Positions 17,121 through 25,611 of a DNA stretch of 64,000 bases are shown one piece after another. The notes below the pieces were generated by a model, which ran no database searches, was not told where the DNA came from, and saw only the letters and a list, made by a program, of their open reading frames with translations. The position numbers and the translations under genes are program-made. The stretch lies in assembly GCF_038452275.1 (NCBI RefSeq), contig NZ_CP141643.1:1736001-1800000 (forward strand), in the 5' to 3' direction. Position 1 is the stretch's first letter, and each line of letters starts with the position of its first letter. This DNA is from Corynebacterium sp. BD556. GTDB taxonomy: Bacteria > Actinomycetota > Actinomycetes > Mycobacteriales > Mycobacteriaceae.

Positions 17121-19697
17121 TTAGTGTTGGGGAGGTGTGAAACGGTCGGGGGAAGGACTCCCCGACGGCGGCATGAACCGTGGCGGATCACTTTGCGGCG
17201 GCTTCTGGAACTGCTGCAGCCCAGAAGGCCCCTTGGCTATCTCGTCTTCGGTTCCACCCATGGACTCAAGATCTGCTATTCGAGATGGCACATTTCTCGC
17301 TATTTCCGCCATGAGATTGTCTTGCTCGGTTTGCTCAAAGGGAAGCCCCGGAAAGATGGTCAGTTCGTATTGGTTCGAGTTATGGGGGCTACGCGTGAGC
17401 GTCCAGGAATTACGAAGTTCAAGAGGCAACTTCGCGCGGTGTTTCCGATGCTCGCCGGATGGCCCAACGGATGGCCCGCGATCAGCGATAATCGAGGCCG
17501 GAACCAAGGGGTTCAGGCTTAGAGCATGCACCCGATATGTAGTGCCGGCGGCGGCGAACGCCCGCGCCGAGGGGTGGATCTGCCCCTGGTATGCCTCGCT
17601 CGAGGTATAGCTGAGCTTTGGCGCTCCATCGTAGGACACCCCCGCTCCCTCGCGTACCACCGTGCGCGTGATCGCACCAAATTTTGCGTCTGGGATCGTG
17701 TTGGTGAAGTAACGCACGAGATAAAGAATTCCGAGCGGAATGAGAAGTCCTAACAGCATCGCGAGGATCGTTGCCCCAACGAATGCCGCTTTATTTACAG
17801 GAATCGAGTAGGTCGCGTCAACAGCAGTGTTGATCTCGACAGGGACCTCCTGTTTGTCCACATCTGAGATGGTCACCGGAAATGAGCCATCGACAATGCC
17901 TTCAGCAAGTTCATCAACTGCAAACTGAATCTGCAGCGTCGCCTTCTCCCCTCTGTCGAGCACGAGAGCATTGTCCTCGGAGTCGTGAACGGAGGACACA
18001 GCGATTTGCCCATTGCTTTCAGGTGCATCCTCCGCACGCACCGTCGTGCCTGGCTTGATCCACACTCGCCCCGGGCCCGCGACTTCCAAGGCGACAGTTG
18101 CAGTTTCCTCAGTCGTCGAATACGAGACTGAGCTCGCAACGTGGGGCAAATTCTGCAATGAGACGGAAAGTTCGGTGGAGTTGGTAAACGGGCTGAGTGT
18201 CGTTCCGGGCTCACCCTTGGTCGTGATGGTTGTTACCGTTTCCAGGCGACCCGCTACAGGCAGATTAGTGATAGCCGTCGCCGGAATCGTGGCCGATCCG
18301 GAAGAAATATCAAGGTTTTCAGCGAGAACTTGCGGCTGACCGCCCTCGGGGTGGAAGGAGACATTGGTGATCGCCTCTCCATAGACGGCGCGTTGCTCAC
18401 CAGAACCGTCACTCAGCTTCAAAGTGATGTCTTGTTCGTCAGTGACCGCCAAGCGCCCACCATCTGTTGAATCAGACCCCGAGACGGTGATTTTCAATCC
18501 AGGTTGAAGTTGGATAAGCGAAAAAACCTTCCCCTGCGACCTAGATTCGTCGTAGCCGCTGAACTGAACAGTCCATGGCCCCTCCCAAGAGGATCCCTGT
18601 CGCAGCGTCATGGTGACCTCCGCTGTAGCTGCCGGCGCGGAAGTCGATTGCCACGACACATCCGCTCCGCCCAAACCCTGCTCACCCGACTGTTTTAGCT
18701 CAAGCGTCTCGCCCGTAGGCGCAGTCAAGAGGACGAATGCGTCTGGGCCAAGATTGTCTTCCGCGACCACCGACATACGAAGCTTGGTAATGGAGTCATC
18801 GAGGACGACTCTCATCGCTTGATCTGCTGTTGTGTTCTGTTGAACGTCGTTGCCGGTTGACAGCGCACGGCGGAAGGATGCAAATAGGCCGCCAACGTTT
18901 TGCGCTTCAAAGAAGGCACCGTTGGGCTCGGCGGAGCCACAGTTTTCTCCGCCGCCTTCTGTTACGCCTCGTAACAGGGCAAAATTGCTGGGCACGTGTG
19001 GTGCCGAAAGGCCAATGCCCACGTTGGTAATTCCAGCACCACGGAGACGGTCTGTGACGCCCCGCGGGCGACACAGCTCATGTTTAACTTGATCAACCGG
19101 CTCCTGTGCCGGATTTGAGGTAAGTTCGCCGTCTGTAAAAGTCACAACCATGCGGCAAGGGTGTTCAGAACCGGAGCGGGTCAAGTCGTTGTAAGCACCA
19201 GTGAGCGCATTGGAGTAGTTGGTGTAGTCCTCCTCAGTCCGGTCGACGAATTTCGAAATTTCGTCCTTTGCATCTTTGGCTGTCGAAGCGTTGAGCGCAA
19301 TCCAGTCGCCGTACGCATCCGGATGAGTCGCGTTTGACTTGTAGTCCTGACCGAAACCGACGATCTTGACATTGGATTTCAATCCCGTTGCTTCCTGTTG
19401 CGCGACAAGCTCGTCAATGAAGCGCTGTGCAGCATCGACACGATTGGCGTCGGGGTCTGCTCCGGGCTTTCCCCTGTTTGAAACTCCATCCTTCACCTCA
19501 TAGGCGAGGCTGCCGGATTCATCCATGAGCAGCACCACATCAAGTACTTCTTGTTCGGCAATGCAGGCACCAAGTCGAGCGAGTCCGGGCTGGATGCCTT
19601 GCGCCTGGGAAACGCTAAATCCTAAGGCTCCGGAAGACACTGCTAAAGATAGCGTGGCGGCGAATGCGGTGACACGGAACATTGTGTTTAGTTTCAT
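17121..19697 (-). CDS. Exported, membrane-anchored VWA-domain protein
   Basis: The ATG at 19697 is chosen because a typical Sec signal peptide follows (MKLNTMFRVT, hydrophobic core, SQA-QG cleavage near residue 33); upstream codons would bury it. The 858-residue product has a VWA domain from about 52 to 270 with MIDAS motif DESGS (59-63) and the strand 'VVTFTDGE'. Several beta-sandwich sections (270-630) follow, then one membrane span (about 636-660), and a cytoplasmic region of nearly 200 residues ending in a Pro-rich tail. Topology therefore puts the metal-dependent adhesion domain outside and a long tail inside, where it could contact the tubulin-like or FN3-like proteins. Confidence 0.85.
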   Translation of the reverse strand: MKLNTMFRVTAFAATLSLAVSSGALGFSVSQAQGIQPGLARLGACIAEQEVLDVVLLMDESGSLAYEVKDGVSNRGKPGADPDANRVDAAQRFIDELVAQQEATGLKSNVKIVGFGQDYKSNATHPDAYGDWIALNASTAKDAKDEISKFVDRTEEDYTNYSNALTGAYNDLTRSGSEHPCRMVVTFTDGELTSNPAQEPVDQVKHELCRPRGVTDRLRGAGITNVGIGLSAPHVPSNFALLRGVTEGGGENCGSAEPNGAFFEAQNVGGLFASFRRALSTGNDVQQNTTADQAMRVVLDDSITKLRMSVVAEDNLGPDAFVLLTAPTGETLELKQSGEQGLGGADVSWQSTSAPAATAEVTMTLRQGSSWEGPWTVQFSGYDESRSQGKVFSLIQLQPGLKITVSGSDSTDGGRLAVTDEQDITLKLSDGSGEQRAVYGEAITNVSFHPEGGQPQVLAENLDISSGSATIPATAITNLPVAGRLETVTTITTKGEPGTTLSPFTNSTELSVSLQNLPHVASSVSYSTTEETATVALEVAGPGRVWIKPGTTVRAEDAPESNGQIAVSSVHDSEDNALVLDRGEKATLQIQFAVDELAEGIVDGSFPVTISDVDKQEVPVEINTAVDATYSIPVNKAAFVGATILAMLLGLLIPLGILYLVRYFTNTIPDAKFGAITRTVVREGAGVSYDGAPKLSYTSSEAYQGQIHPSARAFAAAGTTYRVHALSLNPLVPASIIADRGPSVGPSGEHRKHRAKLPLELRNSWTLTRSPHNSNQYELTIFPGLPFEQTEQDNLMAEIARNVPSRIADLESMGGTEDEIAKGPSGLQQFQKPPQSDPPRFMPPSGSPSPDRFTPPQH

Positions 19698-19719
19698 CTC
19701 TTGGATCCCCTGTGTTGCC

Positions 19720-20259
19720 TTAGAGCTTGCCAAACCAGAGACCAATATGGATCGCGGAGAGTGCCACACCAGCTCCCAAGGCCACAAGAGTGCCCCAGTA
19801 GAGAAATTCCTGCCACCCTGCCGTGGAGTAGAAGCCGCGAGCTCGCGCCTTCGCATCAGCGACAAAGTAGAGGCTGAGGACGCCAATCCCGACAATTCCC
19901 GCCAGCACCCATGCTGTCATCGCTACACCAATGTAGGAAGACTCAACTGCAGACGTAGCTGAAAGGAACAAATACAGAGACAACGCCACACTCACAACGC
20001 CGAGAACAAGGCTCGGGATCAGTCTCAAAATGGGCGCTGAATTTCCCTCCGCTGCCGCGGGAACGGGGAGTTGAGTCTGGGATGCTCGCAATGCCTGTTG
20101 CTGTGGTCGGGGCTGCACGGAATAATTCGACGGAGCCGGAGCTGGTGAAGGCGCCGCAGGTGTAGTTCCACCTCGCTGCCATGGAGGAGTCCCGGGTTGC
20201 TGGCCGCTCGGCTGCTGCTGCGGCTGATTCTGCTGCCACGGTGGAAGCTGGCTGGACAA
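19720..20259 (-). CDS. Pro/Gln-rich membrane protein, first gene of the tubulin/GTPase operon
   Basis: A TTG at 20259 is the only plausible start, with GAGAGGAGC about 7 nt upstream. The 179-residue product has a disordered N-terminal 70 residues rich in Pro and Gln with a repeated 'PPWQ', then three hydrophobic segments (about 77-100, 108-133 and 150-175). Pro-rich, Trp-containing cytoplasmic tails on small membrane proteins are common next to secretion and division machinery of actinobacteria, but no precise family is recognised. The exported VWA gene follows 22 nt later. As first gene it defines the operon start, and the weak TTG codon may limit its dose. Confidence 0.72.
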   Translation of the reverse strand: MSSQLPPWQQNQPQQQPSGQQPGTPPWQRGGTTPAAPSPAPAPSNYSVQPRPQQQALRASQTQLPVPAAAEGNSAPILRLIPSLVLGVVSVALSLYLFLSATSAVESSYIGVAMTAWVLAGIVGIGVLSLYFVADAKARARGFYSTAGWQEFLYWGTLVALGAGVALSAIHIGLWFGKL

Positions 20260-20334
20260 TGCGACGCTCCTCTCGGTGCTGCTCCACCTAATCGAAAGCT
20301 AGCAGGCGGATGGGAAACAGGCTTCAGGTATTGA

Positions 20335-20370
20335 CCCTAGAACTATAAGGCATATTGGAAAAACCTGCAG
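20335..20370 (-). promoter_or_regulatory. Candidate promoter of the nine-gene leftward operon
   Basis: On the minus strand a TATAGT hexamer (20347-20342) lies about 85 nt upstream of the TTG start of the first gene, in a 200-bp stretch that otherwise contains no gene. A partly overlapping TAGGGT with TTTTCC 17 nt upstream is an alternative -10/-35 pair. The assignment is weak and rests on position. Confidence 0.3.
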
Positions 20371-20460
20371 GAAGTCTGTGGAAGCAACCCTCACCCCGCG
20401 GCTGGGCGGACACCAGGCCACCGAGCCGCGAAAGCTCCATTCCGCGTCGGCTAGGCGCCG

Positions 20461-22041
20461 TCAGCCCTCGGATGATCCGGTGACCTCAGGCGGGGTGGCG
20501 ATGACGGAGTCGTCGACGCCGAGCGGCACGTTCCAGGTGCCGTTAGCGACCATCGCGGCCTTGCGCTCCACCCAGAAGTCAGCGTTTTTGATGCCCAAGG
20601 CCTCCGGGTCGAACTGTGGCTCCAGGCCCGCCTTCTTCTGGCGGCGGTAGTCCCACAGGCATTTCAAGGCCGGGCCCTGCAGGAACAGGATGGCCACGAT
20701 GTTAAGCCACGCGGTGACACCGACGCCGATGTCGCCCAGGTCCCAGGCGGCACCCGGAGTGCTGGTTGCGCCGATGAAGACGGAGACGACGATCAGCACG
20801 CGCAGAATCCAAATCACCGCGCGGCGCACAACCTCGTTGCGCACCCAGCGGTTCAGGTAGGTGAAGTTCACCTCAGACATGTAGTAGTAAGCCAGCACCG
20901 TGGTGAAGGCGAAGAAAGCGATGGCTAGCGCGACGAAACTCGGACCAATACCCGCCGCGTAGGAGTCCAGTCCAGCCTGGACGAAACCGGGGCCGACGGG
21001 GATGCCGTCGGGAAGCGCGCCGGAGTAGCGCACCATACCGTCCTCAGACTCGCCCTCAAAGACCTTATACATATCGGTCGCGATGATGATGAACGCAGTT
21101 GCGGAGCAGATAAACAGGGTGTCAATGTAGACAGCGAAAGCCTGGACGAAGCCCTGCTTCGCCGGGTGGGACACCTCAGTAGCCGCTGCGGACTGCGGCC
21201 CAGTGCCCTGGCCGGCCTCGTTGGAGTAGATGCCACGCTTAACGCCCCACATAATGGCGGCACCTAACATGCCGGAGAATGCTGCTTCCTTGTCAAAGGC
21301 GGAGCGGAAAATCAGGCCAAAGACTTCCGGGATCTGGGAGGCGTTGGCGAACAGGACCAAAAGCGCAATGACGACGTAGATCAACGCCATCACCGGCACC
21401 ACGAAGGACGTGAAAGTGGCGATGCGCTTGACGCCGCCGATGATGATGACTGCGAGAAGGCCCGCCAGCACCACTGCGGTAGTCATCGGCGGAATGTTCC
21501 ACGCATTTTCAACCGCGGCGGAAACGCCGTTTGCCTGGATGCCCGGGAGGAAGTAGGAGGTGGCCAGAATCATCGAGATGGCAAAGACAATAGCGTAGGC
21601 CAACATGAATGGCCGCGCCGCGGTGTGGCGGAATGCTTTCTCGATGTAATAAGCCGGGCCGCCGCGGTATTCGCCGGTGTCACGGTCTCTTTCCTTATAC
21701 ACCTGGGCCAGGGTGCATTCCACGAAAGAAGTAGCGGAGCCGAGTGTAGCCACGGTCCACATCCAAAACACCGCGCCCGGGCCTCCGAAAGCGATGGCGG
21801 TGGACACGCCTGCAATGTTGCCCACGCCCACGCGGCCTGCAAGGGACATCATCAAAGACTGAAAGGAGGAAATGCCGGAATCCGACTTCTCACCTTTGGT
21901 GATTTGCCGCAACATGTCGGGGATGCAACGGATTTGCAGGAACAAGGTGGCAACGGTGAAGTAGGCACCCGCGCCGAGGCATAGATACACCAACCAATTT
22001 GACCAGACAATGCTGTTGACTGTTGAGATAAACCCTTCCAC
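20461..22041 (-). CDS. AGCS-family sodium:amino-acid (alanine/glycine) symporter
   Basis: The start is the GTG at 22041, preceded by AAGGAGG; an earlier in-frame ATG would overlap this site. The 526-residue product has about eleven membrane spans and the AGCS hallmarks: an early 'GRVGVGNIAGV' loop, 'GGPGAVFWMW', a 'GGPAYYI' motif and the signature 'KRGIYSNEAGQGT' near the middle. The family couples sodium entry to alanine or glycine uptake. The gene lies 131 nt downstream of hutG and is co-directional with it, so it may be co-expressed with histidine catabolism, although alanine or glycine is the likelier substrate. A short inverted-repeat hairpin between the two suggests only partial read-through. 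Confidence 0.92.
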   Translation of the reverse strand: MEGFISTVNSIVWSNWLVYLCLGAGAYFTVATLFLQIRCIPDMLRQITKGEKSDSGISSFQSLMMSLAGRVGVGNIAGVSTAIAFGGPGAVFWMWTVATLGSATSFVECTLAQVYKERDRDTGEYRGGPAYYIEKAFRHTAARPFMLAYAIVFAISMILATSYFLPGIQANGVSAAVENAWNIPPMTTAVVLAGLLAVIIIGGVKRIATFTSFVVPVMALIYVVIALLVLFANASQIPEVFGLIFRSAFDKEAAFSGMLGAAIMWGVKRGIYSNEAGQGTGPQSAAATEVSHPAKQGFVQAFAVYIDTLFICSATAFIIIATDMYKVFEGESEDGMVRYSGALPDGIPVGPGFVQAGLDSYAAGIGPSFVALAIAFFAFTTVLAYYYMSEVNFTYLNRWVRNEVVRRAVIWILRVLIVVSVFIGATSTPGAAWDLGDIGVGVTAWLNIVAILFLQGPALKCLWDYRRQKKAGLEPQFDPEALGIKNADFWVERKAAMVANGTWNVPLGVDDSVIATPPEVTGSSEG

Positions 22042-22135
22042 GGGTCCTCCTTCAAAAGACGGGTGAATTCTTTCACGTGATGTCAAAGATATTCAGGAGA
22101 ATACTGTTACGTACCCGTTTTGAAGAATAAATTGT

Positions 22136-22170
22136 GTCCTATGTCACCCACCCGTGTGGGAGGGCAGGAC
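22136..22170 (-). terminator. Hairpin downstream of hutG
   Basis: An inverted repeat with inner stem CCCAC/GTGGG (4-nt loop) and outer stem GTCCT/AGGAC follows the hutG stop codon directly. There is no clean T-run after it, so termination would be inefficient; it may simply attenuate transcription into the AGCS gene. Confidence 0.3.
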
Positions 22171-22172
22171 CA

Positions 22173-23117
22173 CTAACCGCGGCTGACGGCAGCGACATGC
22201 GCGTCGACGAAATCGTTGATTAGCCGTGCCGCCGTTCTCGCGGTGCGGTTATCCACATCGAAAACCGGATTGAGCTCAACAACATCAAAAAGCGCGACCC
22301 GGCCGGTGGCGGCAACAGCAGTGACCATCGCGTGAATATGCTCTAACGCCACACCCAACCCCGCCGGCGCGGACACGCCCGGCGCGACAGCGGCCGGTAG
22401 AACATCCAAATCGATGCTCACGTGGATCGGTAGGTCCCCGTCTACCGCTGCCACCGCCAGCTTCGCCGCTTGGTGCGGGCTCAATTCCGCAAGCTCAGTG
22501 TCGAGCACGGTCCGGACGTTGAGCTTCCGGGCGGCGTCGAACAGTACCTTCGTGTTATTTGGTCGCGAGATACCAAACACCGAATAATCGAATTCATCGC
22601 CCACAAGCTCCGCAATGTTGCGAAATGGGGTCCCAGAGGTCGGCTGGGCGGCAGCCCGCAGGTCGAAATGGGCGTCGAAGTTGATCACATGCATCGCCCC
22701 GAGGGCCTCGTAGGCGCCACGGTGAGAGGCGAAAGATGTCTCGTGCCCACCCCCGAGCACCACCACAAGGTTGCCCGCCGCAGCCTGAGCGCGGACGCGA
22801 TCACTTAGCTCTCTCTGCGCTTGCTCCAGGTCCTCTCCCTGGGTGACGACGGTTCCAGCGTCGACAAGCGTGTAGTTATGGTGCACAGCCAGGCTGCCCA
22901 ACGCACCGCGCAGCGCCTCCGGACCCTTCGCTGCCCCTTGACGCCCACCGTTGCGCCGAACCCCCTCATCGGTAGCGAATCCAAGCACCGCCACGGCGTC
23001 ACGAGCCTCGCCTGTGCCAATCACGCTGTGCCAACGGGCGTGCTCGGCGCCAGGGCCGTCATCACGGCCCGACCACGCAGCAGGGCAGGTAAAAAGATCG
23101 CCTATCACTGTATTCAT
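22173..23117 (-). CDS. hutG: Formimidoylglutamase (HutG, ureohydrolase family)
   Basis: The 314-residue product is a binuclear manganese ureohydrolase with the arginase-family ligand motifs GGGHE (122-126), DAHFD (148-152) and SIDLDVL (234-240), and length as expected. It would hydrolyse N-formimino-L-glutamate to glutamate and formamide, the last step of the four-step histidine degradation pathway. The neighbours are an amino-acid permease 14 nt upstream and an IclR regulator beyond it; hutH, hutU and hutI lie about 12 kb away across a defence island. Agmatinase is the alternative for this family, but the hut context argues for HutG. Confidence 0.9.
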   Translation of the reverse strand: MNTVIGDLFTCPAAWSGRDDGPGAEHARWHSVIGTGEARDAVAVLGFATDEGVRRNGGRQGAAKGPEALRGALGSLAVHHNYTLVDAGTVVTQGEDLEQAQRELSDRVRAQAAAGNLVVVLGGGHETSFASHRGAYEALGAMHVINFDAHFDLRAAAQPTSGTPFRNIAELVGDEFDYSVFGISRPNNTKVLFDAARKLNVRTVLDTELAELSPHQAAKLAVAAVDGDLPIHVSIDLDVLPAAVAPGVSAPAGLGVALEHIHAMVTAVAATGRVALFDVVELNPVFDVDNRTARTAARLINDFVDAHVAAVSRG

Positions 23118-23131
23118 GGCGGTCAGCCTAC

Positions 23132-24550
23132 CTACTCATCAGCTTTCACCGGGGGCGAACCCAGCTCCGCGACCGTGCCAGCTTCAACCTTGTTGCGGCC
23201 AGTGAGGTAGTACAAAACCACGCACACCACACTGAAGATCACACCCACGGCCAACGCCGGACGGAAGGCCGGTTGCCAAGCCATGATGCCAAACGTAAAC
23301 AAAATAAACGCCACGGCGAAGTACTGACCATAAGGCCACAGCGTCACCGTATAAGACATCTGCTGAACCTGCGCATCGCTCATCCGGCGGCGCGAAGCAA
23401 TATGTGCCAGCAGAATCATCAACCACACAAAAATGGTGGCAAAAGTCGCAAGAGACGCGACCAGCTCAAACACTGACTCCGGGATGACCACGTTGAGCAC
23501 CAGCCCGACGGTAAGCACCGCAAGCAAAATCACAGTGGACATCGCGGGCACGCCGCGGACGGTGCGAGCCATGATCTTAGGGGCCAACTGCTGCTTAGCT
23601 AGCCCGGTCAGGATGCGACCCGCAGCGAAAACATCGGCGTTGATCGCGGATAGGGCAGCCGTGATGACCACAACATTGAGCAAGCCCGCCGCCCAATTCA
23701 CACCGAGGGCCGAAAAAATCTGCACAAAAGGCGACTCCTCACCCGTCACAGTGCGCCACGGATTGATCATCAAAATCACCAGGATAGATAACACGTAAAA
23801 AAGTAAAATACGCACCGGAACAGTGTTGATAGCTTTCGGCACCGCCTTATCCGGCTCCCGCGCCTCCGTGCCCACCACGCCGATGATTTCCGTGCCGCCG
23901 AAGGCAAAAAGCACCAAAATGAAGGAACTGACCATCCCGCCGACCCCGTTGGGGAAGAAACCACCGTCATTGACCAGGTTTTGTGGCCCTGTGCTGTCCA
24001 AACCTGACAACCCAAAGGCAAGCACCGCTGCCCCCGCCACAATCATGGCGATGACCGCTGCGACCTTGACAACGGTGAACCAAAACTCCAACTCTCCGAA
24101 AACCTTCGCTGACATCAAGTTCGCCGCTCCCACGATGAGAAGCGCAACGAGGATCCACACCCACCGCGAAACGTCAGGGAACCAAAAACCCATATAAATG
24201 CCAATGGCTGTGAGATCCGCCAAGGCCACAATGACCATTTCAAAAGCGAACATCCACCCGGTCAGGTACCCTGCCGCACCGCCCAGGTGAGCGCGGGTGT
24301 ACTCAGCGAAGGAACCAGTTACCGGATGGTGCACCGCCATTTCCCCCAAGGCGCGCAACATGAAATACACCACGGCGCCGCCCAGGAGGTAAACCAAAAG
24401 CACCGAAGGTCCCGCCGCCTGGATAGCTCCCGCTGAACCATAGAAAAGGCCCGTACCAACGGCTGAGCCCAACGCAATAAAATGCAGGTGCCTGGCGGAA
24501 AAACCGCCACGAGTTTTCGCTTCCGGCAGTGCAGGAAGTTTCTTAACCAT
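23132..24550 (-). CDS. APC-family amino-acid permease (probable histidine permease)
   Basis: The ATG at 24550 has AAAGGA about 6 nt upstream and opens a typical cytoplasmic N-terminus; the frame extends 13 codons further without a better site. The 472-residue product has twelve predicted membrane spans and the amino-acid transporter signature: 'ALGSAVGTGLFYGS' in the first span, 'RALGEMAVHHPVTGSF' in the next loop, and 'FAFGGTEIIGVVGTEA' mid-protein. It groups with the AAT/ProY-like permeases. Its position before hutG and divergent to the IclR regulator makes histidine (or urocanate-pathway substrate) uptake likely. Confidence 0.88.
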   Translation of the reverse strand: MVKKLPALPEAKTRGGFSARHLHFIALGSAVGTGLFYGSAGAIQAAGPSVLLVYLLGGAVVYFMLRALGEMAVHHPVTGSFAEYTRAHLGGAAGYLTGWMFAFEMVIVALADLTAIGIYMGFWFPDVSRWVWILVALLIVGAANLMSAKVFGELEFWFTVVKVAAVIAMIVAGAAVLAFGLSGLDSTGPQNLVNDGGFFPNGVGGMVSSFILVLFAFGGTEIIGVVGTEAREPDKAVPKAINTVPVRILLFYVLSILVILMINPWRTVTGEESPFVQIFSALGVNWAAGLLNVVVITAALSAINADVFAAGRILTGLAKQQLAPKIMARTVRGVPAMSTVILLAVLTVGLVLNVVIPESVFELVASLATFATIFVWLMILLAHIASRRRMSDAQVQQMSYTVTLWPYGQYFAVAFILFTFGIMAWQPAFRPALAVGVIFSVVCVVLYYLTGRNKVEAGTVAELGSPPVKADE

Positions 24551-24647
24551 CCGATTCCTTTCCGAGTTCACGCACCGGTGCTTAATCATCAGGTGATCGG
24601 ACCTTAGTCTTTCATGTAAGCGCGCGGCACCTGGAAAGGAGGTCCGT
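24551..24647. promoter_or_regulatory. Divergent control region between the permease-hutG operon and the IclR gene
   Basis: This 97-bp gap separates two outward-facing genes, so it must hold both promoters and is the natural place for the IclR regulator to bind. I do not see a convincing palindromic operator by eye. AAAGGAGG just before 24648 is the ribosome site of the regulator. Confidence 0.4.
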
Positions 24648-25388
24648 ATGAAGAAGCGTCAGGTTCCCGCGGCCAATAACGTGCTGCGTATTCTTGCGTT
24701 GCTGTCAACGACCGACGCCCCGATCTCCGCCGCCCGCATCCAGCGTGAGCTTGACCTGCCGCGCTCAACCACCTATCACCTGCTGCGGGAGTTGGAGGAT
24801 TCTGGTTTCGTTGTGCATCTGCCCAGCCCCGGCACCTACGGGCTGGGCTTGGCGGCTTATCAGATAGCGGCGTCCTACACGACACAGCAGCCACTGGTGC
24901 GTCTCGCAGCGAAGGATTTGAAGGCGATTGCCTCCTTCGTCGGCGGCTCCACACACCTGTCGCGATTGGCGGGCTCCGAGATCGTCTATTTGCACGAGGC
25001 CCGCGCGCCCCGCGCGGTCTCCCTCGTCACCGAGGTCGGCGTGCGCCTTCCCGCCTTATCGACGGCTTCCGGGCGCATCATGGTGGCACATTTACCTGAA
25101 CCCGAGGTCAAGGCCATCTTTTCCGCTTCCGGCGAGCAACGCGCTTACCGTACTGTCAAGGCGCACCTGGCGCTCGCCCGCGAACGCGGCTGGGATAGCG
25201 AAACCGAGGAGGTCTCCCGCGGCCAGGAATCCGTCGCCGTCGCGCTCGTCGACCACCTCGGCCGCCCCGCCGCAGCGCTTGCTGCCACCTTCGAGGCCGG
25301 CAGCCTTGACGACGCCCAGCGGGCCGAGGTGATCAGCCGCCTGTCCACTGCCGCGCGGCGGGTGGCGGGGAAGTTTTTCGGTCCGTAG
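24648..25388 (+). CDS. hutR: IclR-family transcriptional regulator of histidine utilisation (HutR-like)
   Basis: The 246-residue product has an N-terminal winged helix-turn-helix (about 8-70; 'NNVLRILALLS', 'LDLPRSTTYHLLRELEDSGFV') and a C-terminal IclR effector domain (75-245) with the usual 'PALSTASGRIMVAHL' and 'RGQESVAVALVD' elements. AAAGGAGG precedes the ATG. In Corynebacterium resistens an IclR regulator named HutR sits in the hut gene cluster and controls it; the same neighbours here (permease, hutG) support this identity. Binding sites would be expected in its divergent upstream gap and before hutH. Confidence 0.85.
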   Translation: MKKRQVPAANNVLRILALLSTTDAPISAARIQRELDLPRSTTYHLLRELEDSGFVVHLPSPGTYGLGLAAYQIAASYTTQQPLVRLAAKDLKAIASFVGGSTHLSRLAGSEIVYLHEARAPRAVSLVTEVGVRLPALSTASGRIMVAHLPEPEVKAIFSASGEQRAYRTVKAHLALARERGWDSETEEVSRGQESVAVALVDHLGRPAAALAATFEAGSLDDAQRAEVISRLSTAARRVAGKFFGP

Positions 25389-25611
25389 GCCGCTGTTCTG
25401 TGGCCGATTGCCGGGCGCAGACCCCCATAAATGGTCGTTTCACGCTGCAGCCGTCTTCCCTTTCGAAGCCCCGCAACATCATGTCGGATTAGTCAGGCAG
25501 AGTTCGGCAGAAGAATAGTTAAGGACGATTAGGGTTATCTACGTCTGGCGCACACCCGCCAGCCGGGGCACCGCCTCGGCACTTAACAAAGAACGAAAGA
25601 GACACCACTCC

